Shown: positions 37,983 to 38,453 of the stretch, one piece after another
How the letters are laid out: each line of letters opens with the position of its first letter
How positions within the stretch are numbered: the stretch's first letter is position 1
NCBI GenBank assembly: GCA_033064195.1
Contig: JARBJD010000515.1
Span: 1 to 38,453 of the forward strand
DNA length: 38,453 bases
Reading direction: 5' to 3'
From: Blattamonas nauphoetae
Taxonomy: Eukaryota; Preaxostyla; Oxymonadida
Program-made: the position numbers and the translations under genes
The notes under the pieces: model-generated
Seen by the model: only the letters and a program-made list of their open reading frames with translations
What the model was told of the DNA's origin: nothing
Database searches by the model: none

Positions 37983-38032
37983 TTGAGAGCTTGTTTCACC
38001 AAGCGAGGACGCTGGTTCAATTCCCAGCGTCA
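37983..38032 (+). ncRNA. tRNA-like remnant (possible tRNA-Glu or SINE-type fragment)
   Basis: GCTTG-TTTCAC-CAAGC forms an anticodon-arm-like hairpin with TTC in the loop, followed after five bases by GCTGGTTCAATTCCCAGC, a T-arm with the RNA polymerase III B-box GGTTCAATTCC. The hairpin loop is one base short, and no matching D-arm or acceptor stem is found upstream, so this is not a whole tRNA. Confidence 0.35.
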
Positions 38033-38453
38033 ATTTTTATTTCAACTTAGAGTTTTCCTGCCCGTTAAGTGCAGTTTTGCCGTGTCAGCGACATTTCAAG
38101 ATGATTCAATGAAGAATGGAGAAGGCGTGTCAACTTTCACACAAAAAGTTGATCGACCTGACATCTGACTCTCTATGGATGTGACTCGACTTCTTTCCGC
38201 GATACACATGTCGCGGAAGAAGAATGTGCTCAAAGACGGCTATGGTCCCCTTCATGATGTAGTAGACCGAATGGATGAGGAAGTCCAACTGAAAATGATA
38301 AAGTTGTAAGAGATATCTTCTTCCTCCTGAAGGGTGCCTCAACCAACACAGAAGTGTCAGATTTGTTGACACTTTCAGAAAGATTCTCTGTAGTAAGACT
38401 GTTCTTGAGGTATTTTTCTTCTGTCATTTCAACACTATTCTCACAATGATCCC
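38033..38453. other. Host sequence at the right edge, no supported gene
   Basis: Short frames on both strands only. The minus-strand frame 38230-38427 (65 codons, starting MTEEKYLKNSLTTENL) has plausible composition but no recognisable motif. A CGCGG-containing palindromic word recurs near 38200-38215. Confidence 0.3.

Overview
The window looks like nuclear DNA of a protist, most likely a metamonad close to the oxymonads or trichomonads. The grounds are Pmp-like parallel beta-helix surface proteins, candidate spliceosomal introns of 23 to 56 bases, pogo-like DDE transposase relics, and a large Polinton/Maverick element in standard-code reading frames. The genus is inference. No complete, confidently named host gene is present; host coding sequence here is mostly decayed or split between frames.

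Layout. 1-760: AT-rich sequence with a fold-back inverted repeat (238-760). 760-6800: host sequence with short or shifted ORFs, including a coiled-coil relic (about 2330-2640), a Ser/Pro-rich ORF (2920-3792), a relic of the beta-helix family (about 4890-5260) and an acidic gene with a likely 56-base intron and a weak RWD resemblance (5271-5917). 6863-11250: a large Pmp-like beta-helix gene copy with a candidate 23-base intron and several disruptions. About 11260-12320: a pogo-like DNA transposon lies in the 3' end of that gene, with its own 42-base intron. 12321-36946: a Polinton with terminal inverted repeats of about 2.7 kb. 36947-38453: host DNA with a second pogo-like transposase relic on the minus strand and a tRNA-like remnant.

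The Polinton is a fossil, about 24.6 kb as it stands. It carries a protein-primed family B DNA polymerase with an HNH-like insert, a retroviral-type integrase, an A32/FtsK-type packaging ATPase on the minus strand, two tandem paralogous capsid-like genes, two small basic/amphipathic virion-like proteins, a fibre-like gene with an S74 intramolecular chaperone domain, and several unidentified genes. No cysteine protease was recognised. It is broken in at least half a dozen genes, its terminal repeats have drifted apart, and about 3.7 kb of host-like DNA (about 22740-26450: an ABC-transporter nucleotide-binding-domain relic and a 32-bp minisatellite) lies inside it. Nearly every Polinton gene starts just after a T-rich motif followed by a short A-rich stretch and ATG, which looks like a shared core promoter.

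Nested order, oldest first: beta-helix gene; pogo-like transposon into it; Polinton into the transposon; host-like DNA into the Polinton. The two Polinton flanks share no target-site duplication and do not continue one another, so at least one end has probably been rearranged.
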